Below, in pieces: positions 55,806 through 64,000 of a DNA stretch of 64,000 bases; position 1 is the first letter of the stretch, and each line of letters starts with the position of its first letter. The DNA lies in NCBI RefSeq assembly GCF_017220215.1, contig NZ_CP071129.1, positions 1,798,001 to 1,862,000 of the forward strand, written 5' to 3'. Below the pieces are notes generated by a model. That model did not search any database. It saw nothing but the letters and a program-made list of their open reading frames with translations, and had not been told where the DNA came from. Source of the DNA: Caballeronia sp. M1242. GTDB lineage: Bacteria > Pseudomonadota > Gammaproteobacteria > Burkholderiales > Burkholderiaceae. A program made the position numbers and the translations under genes.

Positions 55806-56539
55806 GCGGCAGCTCCCAGATAAGCCTCTTGCACATCATGATTGCGACGGATCGCATCGGGCGCATCGGATGCGATCACGCGCCCTCGAACCAGCACCGA
55901 CACGCGATCAGCAAGCGAGAACACCGCATCCATGTCGTGTTCGATGACGAGCAGCGTGCGGCCTTGCGTCGTCGCGCGAATCAACGCGAGCGCGCGCGCC
56001 GCTTCCGCGCGATTCATGCCCGCAGTGGGTTCGTCGAGCAGAATGAGCGGCGCATCGGTTGCGAGCGCGATGCCCAGATCCAGCGCGCGCTGCTCGGCAT
56101 ACGTGAGGCGCGCGGCGGGCTCGTCGGCGCGTGAAGAAAGACCGATGGCATCGAGCATCGCGCGGGCACGCTCGTCGATCGCATGCGAGCGAAACCAGCG
56201 ATCCACCCATCGCGACGACGCCGCGCCCAGCACCGCGCACCGAAGGTTGTCGAACACGGAGAGACGCCCGAACACGCTCGTCGTCTGGAAGCTGCGCGCG
56301 AGCACGCGGCTCACGCGCTGCGGCGGCTTGCCGGTGATATCGACGCCCTGCGTAACGATGCGGCCCGCGTCCGGCTTCGCGCGGCCTGAGATCAGATCGA
56401 AGAGCGTCGACTTGCCCGCGCCGTTCGGTCCGATGATCGCGTGGCGCTCGCCATTCTCGATGCGCAGATCGACGCCGCGCAGTACTTCGGTCGCGCCGAA
56501 TCGCTTGACGAGGCCTTCGACGCGCAGTGCCGACGTCAT
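55802..56539 (-). CDS. livG: LivG-type ABC transporter ATP-binding protein
   Basis: This 245-residue partner ATPase has a standard Walker A (GPNGAGKST), a LivG signature LTYAEQRALDLGIAL, Walker B LILLDEPTAGM and H-loop IEHDMD. It overlaps livF and livM by a few bases, so the three are translationally coupled. The substrate of the transporter is unknown; amino acids or small aromatic or aliphatic acids are typical. Confidence 0.9.
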   Translation of the reverse strand: MTSALRVEGLVKRFGATEVLRGVDLRIENGERHAIIGPNGAGKSTLFDLISGRAKPDAGRIVTQGVDITGKPPQRVSRVLARSFQTTSVFGRLSVFDNLRCAVLGAASSRWVDRWFRSHAIDERARAMLDAIGLSSRADEPAARLTYAEQRALDLGIALATDAPLILLDEPTAGMNRAEAARALALIRATTQGRTLLVIEHDMDAVFSLADRVSVLVRGRVIASDAPDAIRRNHDVQEAYLGAAA

Positions 56540-57648
56540 CGCGCGTGCTCCCTTCGTGCGCTTATGCGAGCGAGCCAAAGCCCGAGCATCGCGCACGGCA
56601 CCACAATCCACCACGCGCCGCGCGATGGCGTGACGGCATCGGCGTGACGCGCATAGAGCGTCTCGACGGCGACGACCACCGCAACGCCCCACGCAATCGC
56701 GCTAAGCACGCGCAGGGCGAGCACACGCTTATCACGCGTCATGAGGCCCGCGATGCCATCCGGCAACGCGACGACCGCCCACATGAAGAAGAGCCCGAGG
56801 TACATCGGCCACGCGGCGGACACACTCGCGACGCCCACGCTGAAAAACGTCAGCAGCACCGCGCCGATGACGGGACCGAAGAACGACGCCGTGCCGCCGA
56901 TCACGGTCGCCACGAGCACGCCCGTCGAGCGCGCGAGCCCGACGCTTTCAGCCGACACCAATTCCACGCTGACGAGCGACAGCACGCCCGCGACGCCCGC
57001 GAAGAACGCCGACACGACGAGCATCGTGAAGCGTACGCGGCGCGGCGCGAAGCCGATGGCTGCGGCGCGCGCCGGATTGTCGCGCACGGCATTGGCGAGC
57101 CGGCACATCGGCGTGCGCGTGAACGCGAACATCGCGAGTGTCGAGACGAAGCACCAGCACGCGATCAGCGCATACGCCTGCCACAGCGGGCCGAAGGTCC
57201 ACGCGAAGAACGGCGGTCCGCTCGCGCGGTCGATGCTCACGCCGCCCTCGCCGCCGAACCAGCCGGGAACGAGCCATACGCTCGCCGCGACGAGCTCGCC
57301 GATGCCGAGCGTGATCATCGCGAATGCGGTGCCCGCGCGCTGCGTCGAGATCGCGCCGAGGGGCACGGCGGCTAGCGCGGCGGCGCATCCGCCGATGAGC
57401 GGCAACAGCGGCAAAGGCACGCGCAAACCGTTGAAGACGTGCGCGGCGGCGAACGCGCCGAGGCCCGCATACACCGCATGCCCGAACGACAGCAAGCCGG
57501 TTTCCCCGAGCAGCAGGTTGTACGAGAGCGCGAAGACGATCAACGTCGCCGTCTGCGCGAGATACGCGAGCAGCCACGATTGATGGAAGAAAACCGGCGG
57601 CAGCGCGAGCGCGGCCATTAGCAGGACGAACGGGACCGACCTATGCAT
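56536..57648 (-). CDS. livM: LivM-type ABC transporter permease
   Basis: This 370-residue permease has about ten membrane segments. The family motifs are VFALSYNLLLGETGLLSFGHAVYAGLGAF near the N-terminus and LVATVIGGTASFFGPVIGAVLL in the latter half. It begins MHRSVPFVLL inside the last codons of livH, and upstream frame sequence is spurious. It pairs with LivH in the inner membrane. Confidence 0.9.
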   Translation of the reverse strand: MHRSVPFVLLMAALALPPVFFHQSWLLAYLAQTATLIVFALSYNLLLGETGLLSFGHAVYAGLGAFAAAHVFNGLRVPLPLLPLIGGCAAALAAVPLGAISTQRAGTAFAMITLGIGELVAASVWLVPGWFGGEGGVSIDRASGPPFFAWTFGPLWQAYALIACWCFVSTLAMFAFTRTPMCRLANAVRDNPARAAAIGFAPRRVRFTMLVVSAFFAGVAGVLSLVSVELVSAESVGLARSTGVLVATVIGGTASFFGPVIGAVLLTFFSVGVASVSAAWPMYLGLFFMWAVVALPDGIAGLMTRDKRVLALRVLSAIAWGVAVVVAVETLYARHADAVTPSRGAWWIVVPCAMLGLWLARISARREHAR

Positions 57649-58585
57649 CGCGCGTGCGCTCGCCCATGAATCCGTGCGGGCGCGCGGCGAGCATCGCCAC
57701 GAGCAGCAGATACGGCAGGACCGGCGCAAGCTGCGCGAGGGTCAGCGCGCGCCACGCATCGGGCAATGCGATGCCGAACGATGCCGCGATGCTGCCCGCC
57801 GATGCCGTCGAGCCGACCGCGAAAGTCTGCGCGCAGCCGATCAGGAGCGACGCGAAGAGCGCGCCCGACAGCGACCCGATGCCGCCGATCACCACGACGA
57901 CGAACACGATAGGCCCGACCGCATCGGCCATCGCGGGTTCGATCACGGCAAGCGGCGCGCCGATCACGCCCGCGAGCGCGGCGAGCGCGGTGCCGACCGC
58001 GAAGACCGTCGTGAAGACGCGCGGCACGTCGTGTCCAAGCGTCTCGACGGTTGCCGGATGCGTCAGGGCCGCCCGCACGACCAAGCCCGTGCGCGATGTG
58101 CGCAGCACAATGGTGAGCACGCCGAGCATCGCGATGGAAAGCGTCATCATGAAAACGCGATAGCGCGGGAAGGCCGCGCCGTACAGCGTGAAGAGCGGGC
58201 CGTCGAGCGCGTGAGGGATCGTCGCGGGCAAGGGACCGAGGCCCCAGACGAGCTTGACGCCCTCGCCGATCACCATGGCCGCGCCGAATGTCAGCAACAG
58301 TTCCGCGAGCGCGCCGCGCGAATGCACGCGTCGCAGAAGATATCGCTCGAACAGTGCGCCGAGCACGCCGACCACGAGCGGCGCCACAACCAGCGCGATC
58401 CAGAATCCGCTACGAACGGCAAGCGCTTGTCCGACATACGCGCCGAGCATGTAGAAGCTCGCGTGCGCGAAGTTGAGGACGCCGAGCATCGAAAAGATCA
58501 GCGTGAGCCCAGCCGACAGCATGAAAAGCAGCAGCCCGACACTCACGCCGTTCAGCAGGCTGACAGTGAACCACTGAAGCGACAC
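57641..58585 (-). CDS. livH: LivH-type ABC transporter permease
   Basis: This 314-residue permease begins MSLQWFTVSLLNGVSVGLLLFMLSAGLTLIF and contains VLNFAHASFYMLGAYVG, both diagnostic of LivH. There are about eight membrane helices. It follows the thioesterase gene by 7 bp. No periplasmic binding-protein gene is present in the cluster, so recognition must rely on a protein encoded elsewhere. Confidence 0.9.
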   Translation of the reverse strand: MSLQWFTVSLLNGVSVGLLLFMLSAGLTLIFSMLGVLNFAHASFYMLGAYVGQALAVRSGFWIALVVAPLVVGVLGALFERYLLRRVHSRGALAELLLTFGAAMVIGEGVKLVWGLGPLPATIPHALDGPLFTLYGAAFPRYRVFMMTLSIAMLGVLTIVLRTSRTGLVVRAALTHPATVETLGHDVPRVFTTVFAVGTALAALAGVIGAPLAVIEPAMADAVGPIVFVVVVIGGIGSLSGALFASLLIGCAQTFAVGSTASAGSIAASFGIALPDAWRALTLAQLAPVLPYLLLVAMLAARPHGFMGERTRDA

Positions 58586-58592
58586 GACACCC

Positions 58593-59030
58593 TCAGGCGT
58601 TGACGAGCGGCTTCAACGCATCGACGAGAGGCGCGGGCAACGGCACCGGCCTGCGCGTCACGCGATTCACGTACACATGCACGAAATGCCCTTGCGCGGC
58701 TGCCTCGTCCGAACCTTCCGCGAAGATGCCGACCTCATAGCGCACGCTCGACGTGCCGAGCCGCTCCACGCGCAAGCCGGCGTCGATGCGCTGCGGAAAC
58801 GTCACCGACGCGAAGTAATTGCAGCGCGTCTCGACGACGAGCCCGATGGTCTCGCCTGCGGTGAAATCCAGCACGCCCCGGCGCAGCAGATACTCGTTCA
58901 CCACCGTATCGAAGTAGCTGTAATAGACCACGTTATTGACGTGTCCATACACGTCGTTGTCCGACCAGCGCGTGCTGATCGCGAGAAAGTGCGGATAATC
59001 CGCGCGCGTGGTTCGAACCGGCTTGGTCAT
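58593..59030 (-). CDS. Hotdog-fold acyl-CoA thioesterase
   Basis: This 145-residue protein of the 4-hydroxybenzoyl-CoA thioesterase family shows the hotdog motif RWSDNDVYGHVNNVVYYSYFDTVVNEYL (about 22-49) with the catalytic aspartate. It hydrolyses acyl- or aroyl-CoA esters. It lies 3 bp after the iron-dependent alcohol dehydrogenase and 7 bp before livH, suggesting one pathway with the transporter. Confidence 0.88.
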   Translation of the reverse strand: MTKPVRTTRADYPHFLAISTRWSDNDVYGHVNNVVYYSYFDTVVNEYLLRRGVLDFTAGETIGLVVETRCNYFASVTFPQRIDAGLRVERLGTSSVRYEVGIFAEGSDEAAAQGHFVHVYVNRVTRRPVPLPAPLVDALKPLVNA

Positions 59031-59033
59031 GGG

Positions 59034-60182
59034 TCAGAGCGATTCCATCAGCATGCGGCGATAGTCGTCGGCGCTCGCCTCGCGCGGATTGGTCTTGTGG
59101 CAATGGTCCGCGAGCGCGCCCTTCACCACCTTGTCGAACATGCTTTCGTCCACGCCCATTTGCGACAGACGCGTCGGCAAGCCGAGGCGTTCTGTCATGT
59201 CGTGCAGCGCCTGCGCGACGTCCGCGTTATCCGCGAGATTCATCACGCGGCGCATGCGTTCAAAACGACGCTCGGCGACGACGGTCGGCGCGCGCTCGTT
59301 GAAGCGCAGCACGGCGGGCAGAACGACCGCGTTGAGCGTGCCGTGATGCAGCGACGTGCGCCCGTTCACCGCAAGGCCGCCCAGCGGATGCGACAGCGAA
59401 TGCACGCAGCCGAGGCCCTTTTGAAACGCCATCGCGCCTTGCATCGACGCCGACATCATGTTGAGGCGCGCGTCGCGGTCCTGACCGTCGCGTGTGGCGC
59501 GCTCGATGTTCGCCCACGCGCGTTCGAGCCCGTCCAGCGCGATGCCGTCCGCGGGCGGATTGAACGCGGGCGCGAGGAACGTTTCGATGCAATGCGCGAT
59601 CGCGTCCATGCCGGTTGCGGCGGTGAGGCCGGGCGGCAGGCCGAGCGTGAGCGAAGGATCGCAGATGGCGGACTTCGGCAGCAGGTGCCACGAATGGAAG
59701 CCGAGCTTGCGCCCGTCGTTCAGGATGATGATCGCGCCGCGCGCCACTTCGCTGCCAGTGCCGGATGTAGTCGGCACCGCGATGAGCGGCGCGGCGCGCT
59801 CGGTGATCTTGCCGCTGCCGCCTTCGATGGTCGCGTAGTGCGTGAGCGGTTCGTCGTGCGTGGCGGCGATCGCGACGCCCTTCGCAAGATCGATCGACGA
59901 ACCGCCGCCTACCGCGATCAACCCGTCGCAGCCTTCGCGCTTGTACTGCGCGGCGGCTTGAATGACCATGGCTTCGGTCGGGTTGGATGGCGTGTCGTCG
60001 AATACGGGCAGCGCGCCGAGCTTCGCGCTCTCGATCACGCGCGCGGACAGCCCCGCCGCCGCGACGCCTTTGTCGGTGATGACGAGCGGCCTTTTCATGC
60101 CGATGCGCGCGCATTCGCTTTGCAGCATGTCGAGCGAGTCGTAGCCGAGATGGATATGCGTCAGATAGAAGATGAAGGCCAT
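59034..60182 (-). CDS. Iron-containing alcohol dehydrogenase
   Basis: This 382-residue group III (Fe-dependent) dehydrogenase contains the nucleotide-binding GGGSSIDLAKGVA (about 98-110). The metal-ligand motifs are GMDAIAHCIETFLAPAFNPPAD and GCVHSLSHPLGGLAVNGRTSLHHG, with four Asp/His ligands visible. It oxidises alcohols or hydroxy-acids or reduces aldehydes, substrate unknown. It is the first gene of the dehydrogenase-thioesterase-livHMGF unit. Confidence 0.9.
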   Translation of the reverse strand: MAFIFYLTHIHLGYDSLDMLQSECARIGMKRPLVITDKGVAAAGLSARVIESAKLGALPVFDDTPSNPTEAMVIQAAAQYKREGCDGLIAVGGGSSIDLAKGVAIAATHDEPLTHYATIEGGSGKITERAAPLIAVPTTSGTGSEVARGAIIILNDGRKLGFHSWHLLPKSAICDPSLTLGLPPGLTAATGMDAIAHCIETFLAPAFNPPADGIALDGLERAWANIERATRDGQDRDARLNMMSASMQGAMAFQKGLGCVHSLSHPLGGLAVNGRTSLHHGTLNAVVLPAVLRFNERAPTVVAERRFERMRRVMNLADNADVAQALHDMTERLGLPTRLSQMGVDESMFDKVVKGALADHCHKTNPREASADDYRRMLMESL

Positions 60183-60279
60183 GGCGGGCGGTGGCAGGCG
60201 ATTAAGGGTGCGGCCATGTTGGAGCCGCGCGGCGAACGTGTCAATCGGGGTCCGCCGCGCGCTCAGGCACGCCGGAAAA

Positions 60280-61335
60280 TCAGCGGGCCGCGCTAAGGGC
60301 GCGCACTTCGTCGGTGAAACGCTCGACGGTTTCCTGCTTCGTGTCCCATGCGCACATCAGCCGGCAGCCGCCCGAGCCGATGAACTGATAGAACCGCCAG
60401 CCCTTCGCCCGCAGCGCCGCGGAAACATGCGCGGGCAGTTCCGCGAACACCGCGTTGGCCTCGGGCTTGAACAGCACGTTCACGCCGGGAATATCGGCGA
60501 GGCGTTCCGCCATCAGTTGCGCCATGGCGTTCGAATGGCGGGCGTTACGCAGCCACACGTCGTCGTCGAGCAGGCCGAGCCACGGCGCGGAGATAAAGCG
60601 CATCTTCGATGCGAGCTGCCCGGCCTGTTTCAGCCGATACGCGAAATCCGTGGCGAGCGCTTTATCGAAGAACACGACCGCCTCGCCGACCGGCAGACCG
60701 TTCTTCGTGCCGCCGAAGCACAGCACGTCGACGCCCGCGCGCCACGTGATCTCGGACGGATGCACGTTCAGCGTCGCCACCGCATTCGCGAAACGCGCGC
60801 CGTCCATATGCACCTTCAGATGCCGGCGCTTCGCGATAGCGGCGATCGCGCGGACTTCCTCGACGGTATAGACGGTGCCCACTTCCGTCGCCTGCGTGAG
60901 CGCGACCACCTTCGGCTTCGGATAGTGGATGTCGGCGCGCTTCGTGACGAGTTCCTCGATGGCATCGGGCGTGAGCTTGCCGTTCTCGCCCTTCGCCGTG
61001 AGCAGCTTCGAGCCGCCGGAGAAGAACTCGGGGCCGCCGCATTCGTCGGTTTCGATATGCGCGAGTTCGTGGCAAATGACCGAGTGATACGACTGGCACA
61101 GCGAAGCCAACGCGAGCGAGTTGGCCGCCGTGCCGTTGAAGACGAAGAAGACTTCGCAATCGGTCTGGAAGAGTTCGCGGATGCGGTCGCAGACGCGCGC
61201 GGTCCACGAATCGTCGCCATACGCGGGTTCGTGGCCGCTCGTGTTGGCCTCGACGAGCGCGGCGAGCGCCTCGGGGCAGATGCCGGCGTAGTTGTCGGAG
61301 GCGAAATGCTGGGTGAGTAGCGTGGGCGCTGTCAT
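60280..61335 (-). CDS. ltaE: Low-specificity L-threonine aldolase
   Basis: This 351-residue PLP enzyme cleaves threonine and allo-threonine to glycine and acetaldehyde. The start MTAPTLLTQHFASDNYAGICPE, the HIETDECGG segment, HMDGARFANA and the PLP lysine region CFGGTKNGLPVGEAVVF match the family. Upstream in-frame ATGs add a non-conserved tail. It lies 97 bp before the alcohol dehydrogenase gene on the same strand and may be its own unit. Confidence 0.9.
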   Translation of the reverse strand: MTAPTLLTQHFASDNYAGICPEALAALVEANTSGHEPAYGDDSWTARVCDRIRELFQTDCEVFFVFNGTAANSLALASLCQSYHSVICHELAHIETDECGGPEFFSGGSKLLTAKGENGKLTPDAIEELVTKRADIHYPKPKVVALTQATEVGTVYTVEEVRAIAAIAKRRHLKVHMDGARFANAVATLNVHPSEITWRAGVDVLCFGGTKNGLPVGEAVVFFDKALATDFAYRLKQAGQLASKMRFISAPWLGLLDDDVWLRNARHSNAMAQLMAERLADIPGVNVLFKPEANAVFAELPAHVSAALRAKGWRFYQFIGSGGCRLMCAWDTKQETVERFTDEVRALSAAR

Positions 61336-61470
61336 GGGAATCGCTGTGATGGCTCGGGGCTGCGCGCGGACGATGTAGGTCATGCGTCTGCGCCGGGATG
61401 CCGGCCATTTTAGCGGTTCGGTCGCGCGGGCGCGGTCACTCGATGCCGCTGTGCGCGCGCCCGGCGAACG

Positions 61471-61524
61471 CGAGCGGCAAGTAAGCCGCCAGCCGCCCGC
61501 GTGCTACGGCTTACTTGCCGCTCG
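61471..61524. repeat. Perfect 18-bp inverted repeat at the 3' end of the glycine-rich gene
   Basis: CGAGCGGCAAGTAAGCCG (61471-61488) is exactly complementary to 61507-61524, with an 18-base loop between. The right arm contains the last codons and the TAA of the 61511-61747 gene, so the gene's tail is duplicated in inverted orientation just after its stop. No T-run follows, so it may act as an mRNA-end stem or non-canonical terminator. Confidence 0.8.
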
Positions 61525-61747
61525 GCGCGCTTGCTGCCGCAGCCTGTTGAGCCTTCTTGTCCTTCTTGTTGGCCTCATGATGGCCGATCGCGCAGCCACC
61601 GACCGCGCCCGCCGTGCCATGCTTGCCCGCCACGTGCCCCGCGACGCCGCCGACGGCCGCGCCTTCCATGCAGCCCTTCGCCTGTGCCGCTCCCGTCGAA
61701 GCGATCATCGCGGTGGCGAGCAAAACGGATGCGAATGTGCGATTCAT
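61511..61747 (-). CDS. Small exported glycine-rich protein
   Basis: This 78-residue protein has a signal peptide (MNRTFASVLLATAMIASTGAAQA, about 1-23). The mature part has a glycine-zipper-like run (GAAVGGVAGHVAGKHGTAGAVGG) with two cysteines and histidines, then a Lys/Ala-rich tail. Glycine-zipper peptides can insert in membranes. Its function is unknown. The ATG has a GGGAGA upstream. It lies between ltaE and alaS on the same strand. Confidence 0.72.
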   Translation of the reverse strand: MNRTFASVLLATAMIASTGAAQAKGCMEGAAVGGVAGHVAGKHGTAGAVGGCAIGHHEANKKDKKAQQAAAASAPSGK

Positions 61748-61823
61748 GGTTCATCTCCCTTTGTGGTTGGATGAACCGGAGTTGCACGCCGTATGCCTGA
61801 CAGCTTGTAATCATCAATGCAAA

Positions 61824-61854
61824 CGGCCCGATCGACTTTCGCCGAATCGGGCCG
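61824..61854 (-). terminator. Probable terminator after alaS
   Basis: On the minus strand CGGCCCGAT (61854-61846) pairs with ATCGGGCCG (61832-61824) around a 13-base loop, followed by TTTGC. It starts 32 bp after the alaS stop. The T-run is short, so the strength is uncertain. Confidence 0.65.
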
Positions 61855-61885
61855 CTTCAGACTGCTTCGCGCGAATGCGCTGCAT

Positions 61886-64000
61886 TTAGAGCTGTTGCTG
61901 CACCCAGCCCGTCACGCCCGCGAGCGCGGCCGGCAGCTTGGCAGGCTCCGTACCGCCCGCCTGCGCCATGTCGGGGCGCCCGCCGCCCTTGCCGCCCACT
62001 TGCTGCGCGACGAAGTTGACGAGTTCGCCCGCCTTCACCTTCTTCGATGCATCCGGCGTCACGCCCGCGATCAGGCTCACCTTGCCGCCATCGACCGATG
62101 CGAGCACGATTGCCGCGCTCTTCAGCTTGTCCTTCAGCTTGTCGACGGTTTCGCGCAGCGTCTTCACGTCCGCGCCCTCGAGTTCGGCGGCGAGCACGTG
62201 AACGCCGGAGACGTCCACCGCTTGCGAGACCAGTTCATCGCCCTGGCTCGATGCGAGCTTCGACTTGAGCGCGGCCAGTTCCTTTTCGAGCGACTTCACG
62301 TGCTCCTGAACCTGCCCGATGCGCTGCGTCAGTTCCGAGGGCTGCGCCTTGAGCACGCCCGCCGCCGCGTTGATGCGCGCGTCGAGGTCCTGCACGTAGC
62401 GCACCGCGTTGTCGCCGGTGATCGCCTCGACGCGGCGAATGCCCGCCGCCACGCCGCCTTCCATCACGATCTTGAAGAAGCCGATATCGCCCGTGCGCTG
62501 CACGTGCGTGCCGCCGCAGAGTTCGCGCGAGAAGCCGAGATCGAGCACGCGCACCGTGTCGCCGTATTTCTCGCCGAAGAGCGCCATTGCGCCGCCTTTC
62601 ACCGCTTCGTCGTACGGCATGACGCGCACGACGCCCGGCGCGTTCGCCAGAATCTCCGCGTTGACGATCTCTTCGACGCGGCGGATCTGCTCGTCCGTCA
62701 TCGGCGCGTTATGCGCGAAGTCGAAGCGCGTCTTGTCGGCATCGACGAGCGAGCCTTTTTGCTGCACATGGCCGCCGAGCACTTCGCGCAGCGCCTTGTG
62801 CATCAGGTGCGTGGCTGAGTGATTGCGCGCGGTGCGGGCGCGGCGCACGGCGTCGATCTGCGCCTTCACCACGTCGCCGACCTTGAGCGTGCCCTGCGCG
62901 ACCGTGCCGTGATGACCGACGACATCGGCCTGCACTTTCAGCGTGTCGGCCACTTCGAAGCGCGTGGACGCGTTGACGAGCACGCCCTGATCGCCGACCT
63001 GACCGCCCGATTCCGCGTAGAACGGCGTGTGGTCGAGCACGACGACCGCTTGTTGTCCCGCTTCGGCCTGCTGAACCGACGCGCCTTCCACATACAGCGC
63101 GACGATCTTCGCGTCGTCGAAAATTTCCTTCTCGTAGCCGTGGAACGTGGTCTTCGCGCCCGAGTATTCGAGGCCCTGCGCGAGCTTGAACTTGCCGGCC
63201 GCGCGCGCCTGATCGCGCTGGCGGGCCATCGCGTCGTCGAACGCGGGTTCGTCGACCGTCACGCCGCGCTCGCGGCACACGTCAGCCGTCAGATCCAGCG
63301 GGAAACCGTAGGTGTCGTGCAGCTTGAACGCGAGTTCGCCGTCCAGTTGCTTGACGCCCTTCTTTTCCAGCTCGGCGAGCTCGCCTTCGAGAATCGACAT
63401 GCCGTGCTCGATCGTCTCGAAGAAGCGCTCTTCTTCCTGACGCAGCACGTCGGTCACGCGCTGCTGCGCGTCTTTCAGTTCGGGATACGCCGCGCCCATT
63501 TCCGCGACGAGATCGGCCACGAGCTTGTGGAAGAACGCGCTCTTCTTGCCGAGCTTGTAGCCATGACGGATCGCGCGGCGCACGATACGGCGCAGCACGT
63601 AGCCGCGGCCTTCGTTGCCGGGAATCACGCCATCGACGATCAAAAACGAGCACGCGCGGATGTGGTCCGCGATCACCTTCAGCGAGTTGTTTTCCAGATC
63701 GGCCGTGTTCGTTTCGCGGCCGGCGGCCTTGATGAGCGTCTGGAACAGGTCGATTTCGTAGTTGCTATGCACGTGCTGAAGCACGGCGGCAAGACGTTCC
63801 AGGCCCATGCCCGTGTCCACGCACTGCTTCGGCAGCGGCGTCATGTTGCCCTGCGCGTCGCGGTTGAACTGCATGAACACGAGATTCCAGATCTCGATGA
63901 AGCGATCGCCGTCTTCCTCAGGCGATCCCGGCGGGCCGCCCCAGATCTCCGGACCGTGGTCGTAGAACACTTCGGAGCACGGACCGCACGGGCCGGTATC
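61886..64000 (-). CDS. alaS: Alanine--tRNA ligase, N-terminal part outside window
   Basis: The visible 704 residues start within the catalytic domain at [20 protein letters not shown]. The editing domain carries HxxxH in [13 protein letters not shown] and the zinc motif [13 protein letters not shown]. Downstream are a coiled coil and the C-Ala domain ending [14 protein letters not shown]. The family is about 875 residues, so roughly 170 N-terminal residues lie beyond the window edge. It charges tRNA(Ala) and edits Ser/Gly mischarging. Confidence 0.96.
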   Translation of the reverse strand, partial: DTGPCGPCSEVFYDHGPEIWGGPPGSPEEDGDRFIEIWNLVFMQFNRDAQGNMTPLPKQCVDTGMGLERLAAVLQHVHSNYEIDLFQTLIKAAGRETNTADLENNSLKVIADHIRACSFLIVDGVIPGNEGRGYVLRRIVRRAIRHGYKLGKKSAFFHKLVADLVAEMGAAYPELKDAQQRVTDVLRQEEERFFETIEHGMSILEGELAELEKKGVKQLDGELAFKLHDTYGFPLDLTADVCRERGVTVDEPAFDDAMARQRDQARAAGKFKLAQGLEYSGAKTTFHGYEKEIFDDAKIVALYVEGASVQQAEAGQQAVVVLDHTPFYAESGGQVGDQGVLVNASTRFEVADTLKVQADVVGHHGTVAQGTLKVGDVVKAQIDAVRRARTARNHSATHLMHKALREVLGGHVQQKGSLVDADKTRFDFAHNAPMTDEQIRRVEEIVNAEILANAPGVVRVMPYDEAVKGGAMALFGEKYGDTVRVLDLGFSRELCGGTHVQRTGDIGFFKIVMEGGVAAGIRRVEAITGDNAVRYVQDLDARINAAAGVLKAQPSELTQRIGQVQEHVKSLEKELAALKSKLASSQGDELVSQAVDVSGVHVLAAELEGADVKTLRETVDKLKDKLKSAAIVLASVDGGKVSLIAGVTPDASKKVKAGELVNFVAQQVGGKGGGRPDMAQAGGTEPAKLPAALAGVTGWVQQQL

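Overview
The window is GC-rich, densely coded chromosome from a member of the Burkholderiaceae. Protein families (DUF3619/DUF3106/RDD cassette, BPSL0067 and STY0301 families, CioAB-type oxidase) and a characteristic intergenic repeat suggest Paraburkholderia or Caballeronia; this assignment is from memory of families and was not searched. I saw no rRNA, tRNA, CRISPR array, insertion sequence or prophage structural gene.

Layout. 1-3344 (minus): branched-chain amino acid operon ilvI-ilvH-ilvC, with ilvC cut by the window edge. 3713-6019 (plus): ECF sigma factor, DUF3619, DUF3106 and RDD proteins. 6127-8679 (plus): metallophosphoesterase, glycosyltransferase and diacylglycerol kinase behind a Pho box, which looks like a phosphate-starvation lipid-remodelling cassette. 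8823-10922: TetR regulator, LOG-family protein and SDR. 10939-16958 (minus): DUF5672, DUF924, AlaX-type editing protein, truncated haemoglobin, a large FtsX-type permease and DUF4126. 17232-17552: a Gdx/SugE exporter preceded by a guanidine-II riboswitch. 17777-20272: cyanide-insensitive bd oxidase. 20288-26715: a membrane protein, a peroxiredoxin and three HDOD/EAL/GGDEF signalling proteins, one behind a FliA-type promoter. 26716-27586: a non-coding region built around a roughly 250 bp inverted repeat with a hexanucleotide array in its loop. 27587-30817: chemotaxis receptor and MFS exporter. 30884-31718: a T6SS-type effector/immunity pair in which the effector is frameshifted. 31834-37909: prpE, two unknown genes under a Fur-box promoter, mtnN and a UvrD helicase. 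38130-43161: valS, galU, tusA and a HigB/HigA-type toxin-antitoxin locus whose toxin reading frame is broken at its start. 43204-55105: myo-inositol catabolism and uptake, divergently arranged around an IolR-type operator. 55107-61335 (minus): a Liv-type ABC transporter without a binding protein, with a thioesterase and an iron-dependent alcohol dehydrogenase, then threonine aldolase. 61511-64000: a small exported glycine-rich protein and the 3' part of alaS.

The most notable material is regulatory. A Pho box, a Fur box inside a sigma70 spacer, two FliA-like promoters, a guanidine-II riboswitch and an IolR palindrome can each be read directly. They assign conditions (phosphate, iron, motility, guanidine, inositol) to genes whose own annotation would be vague.
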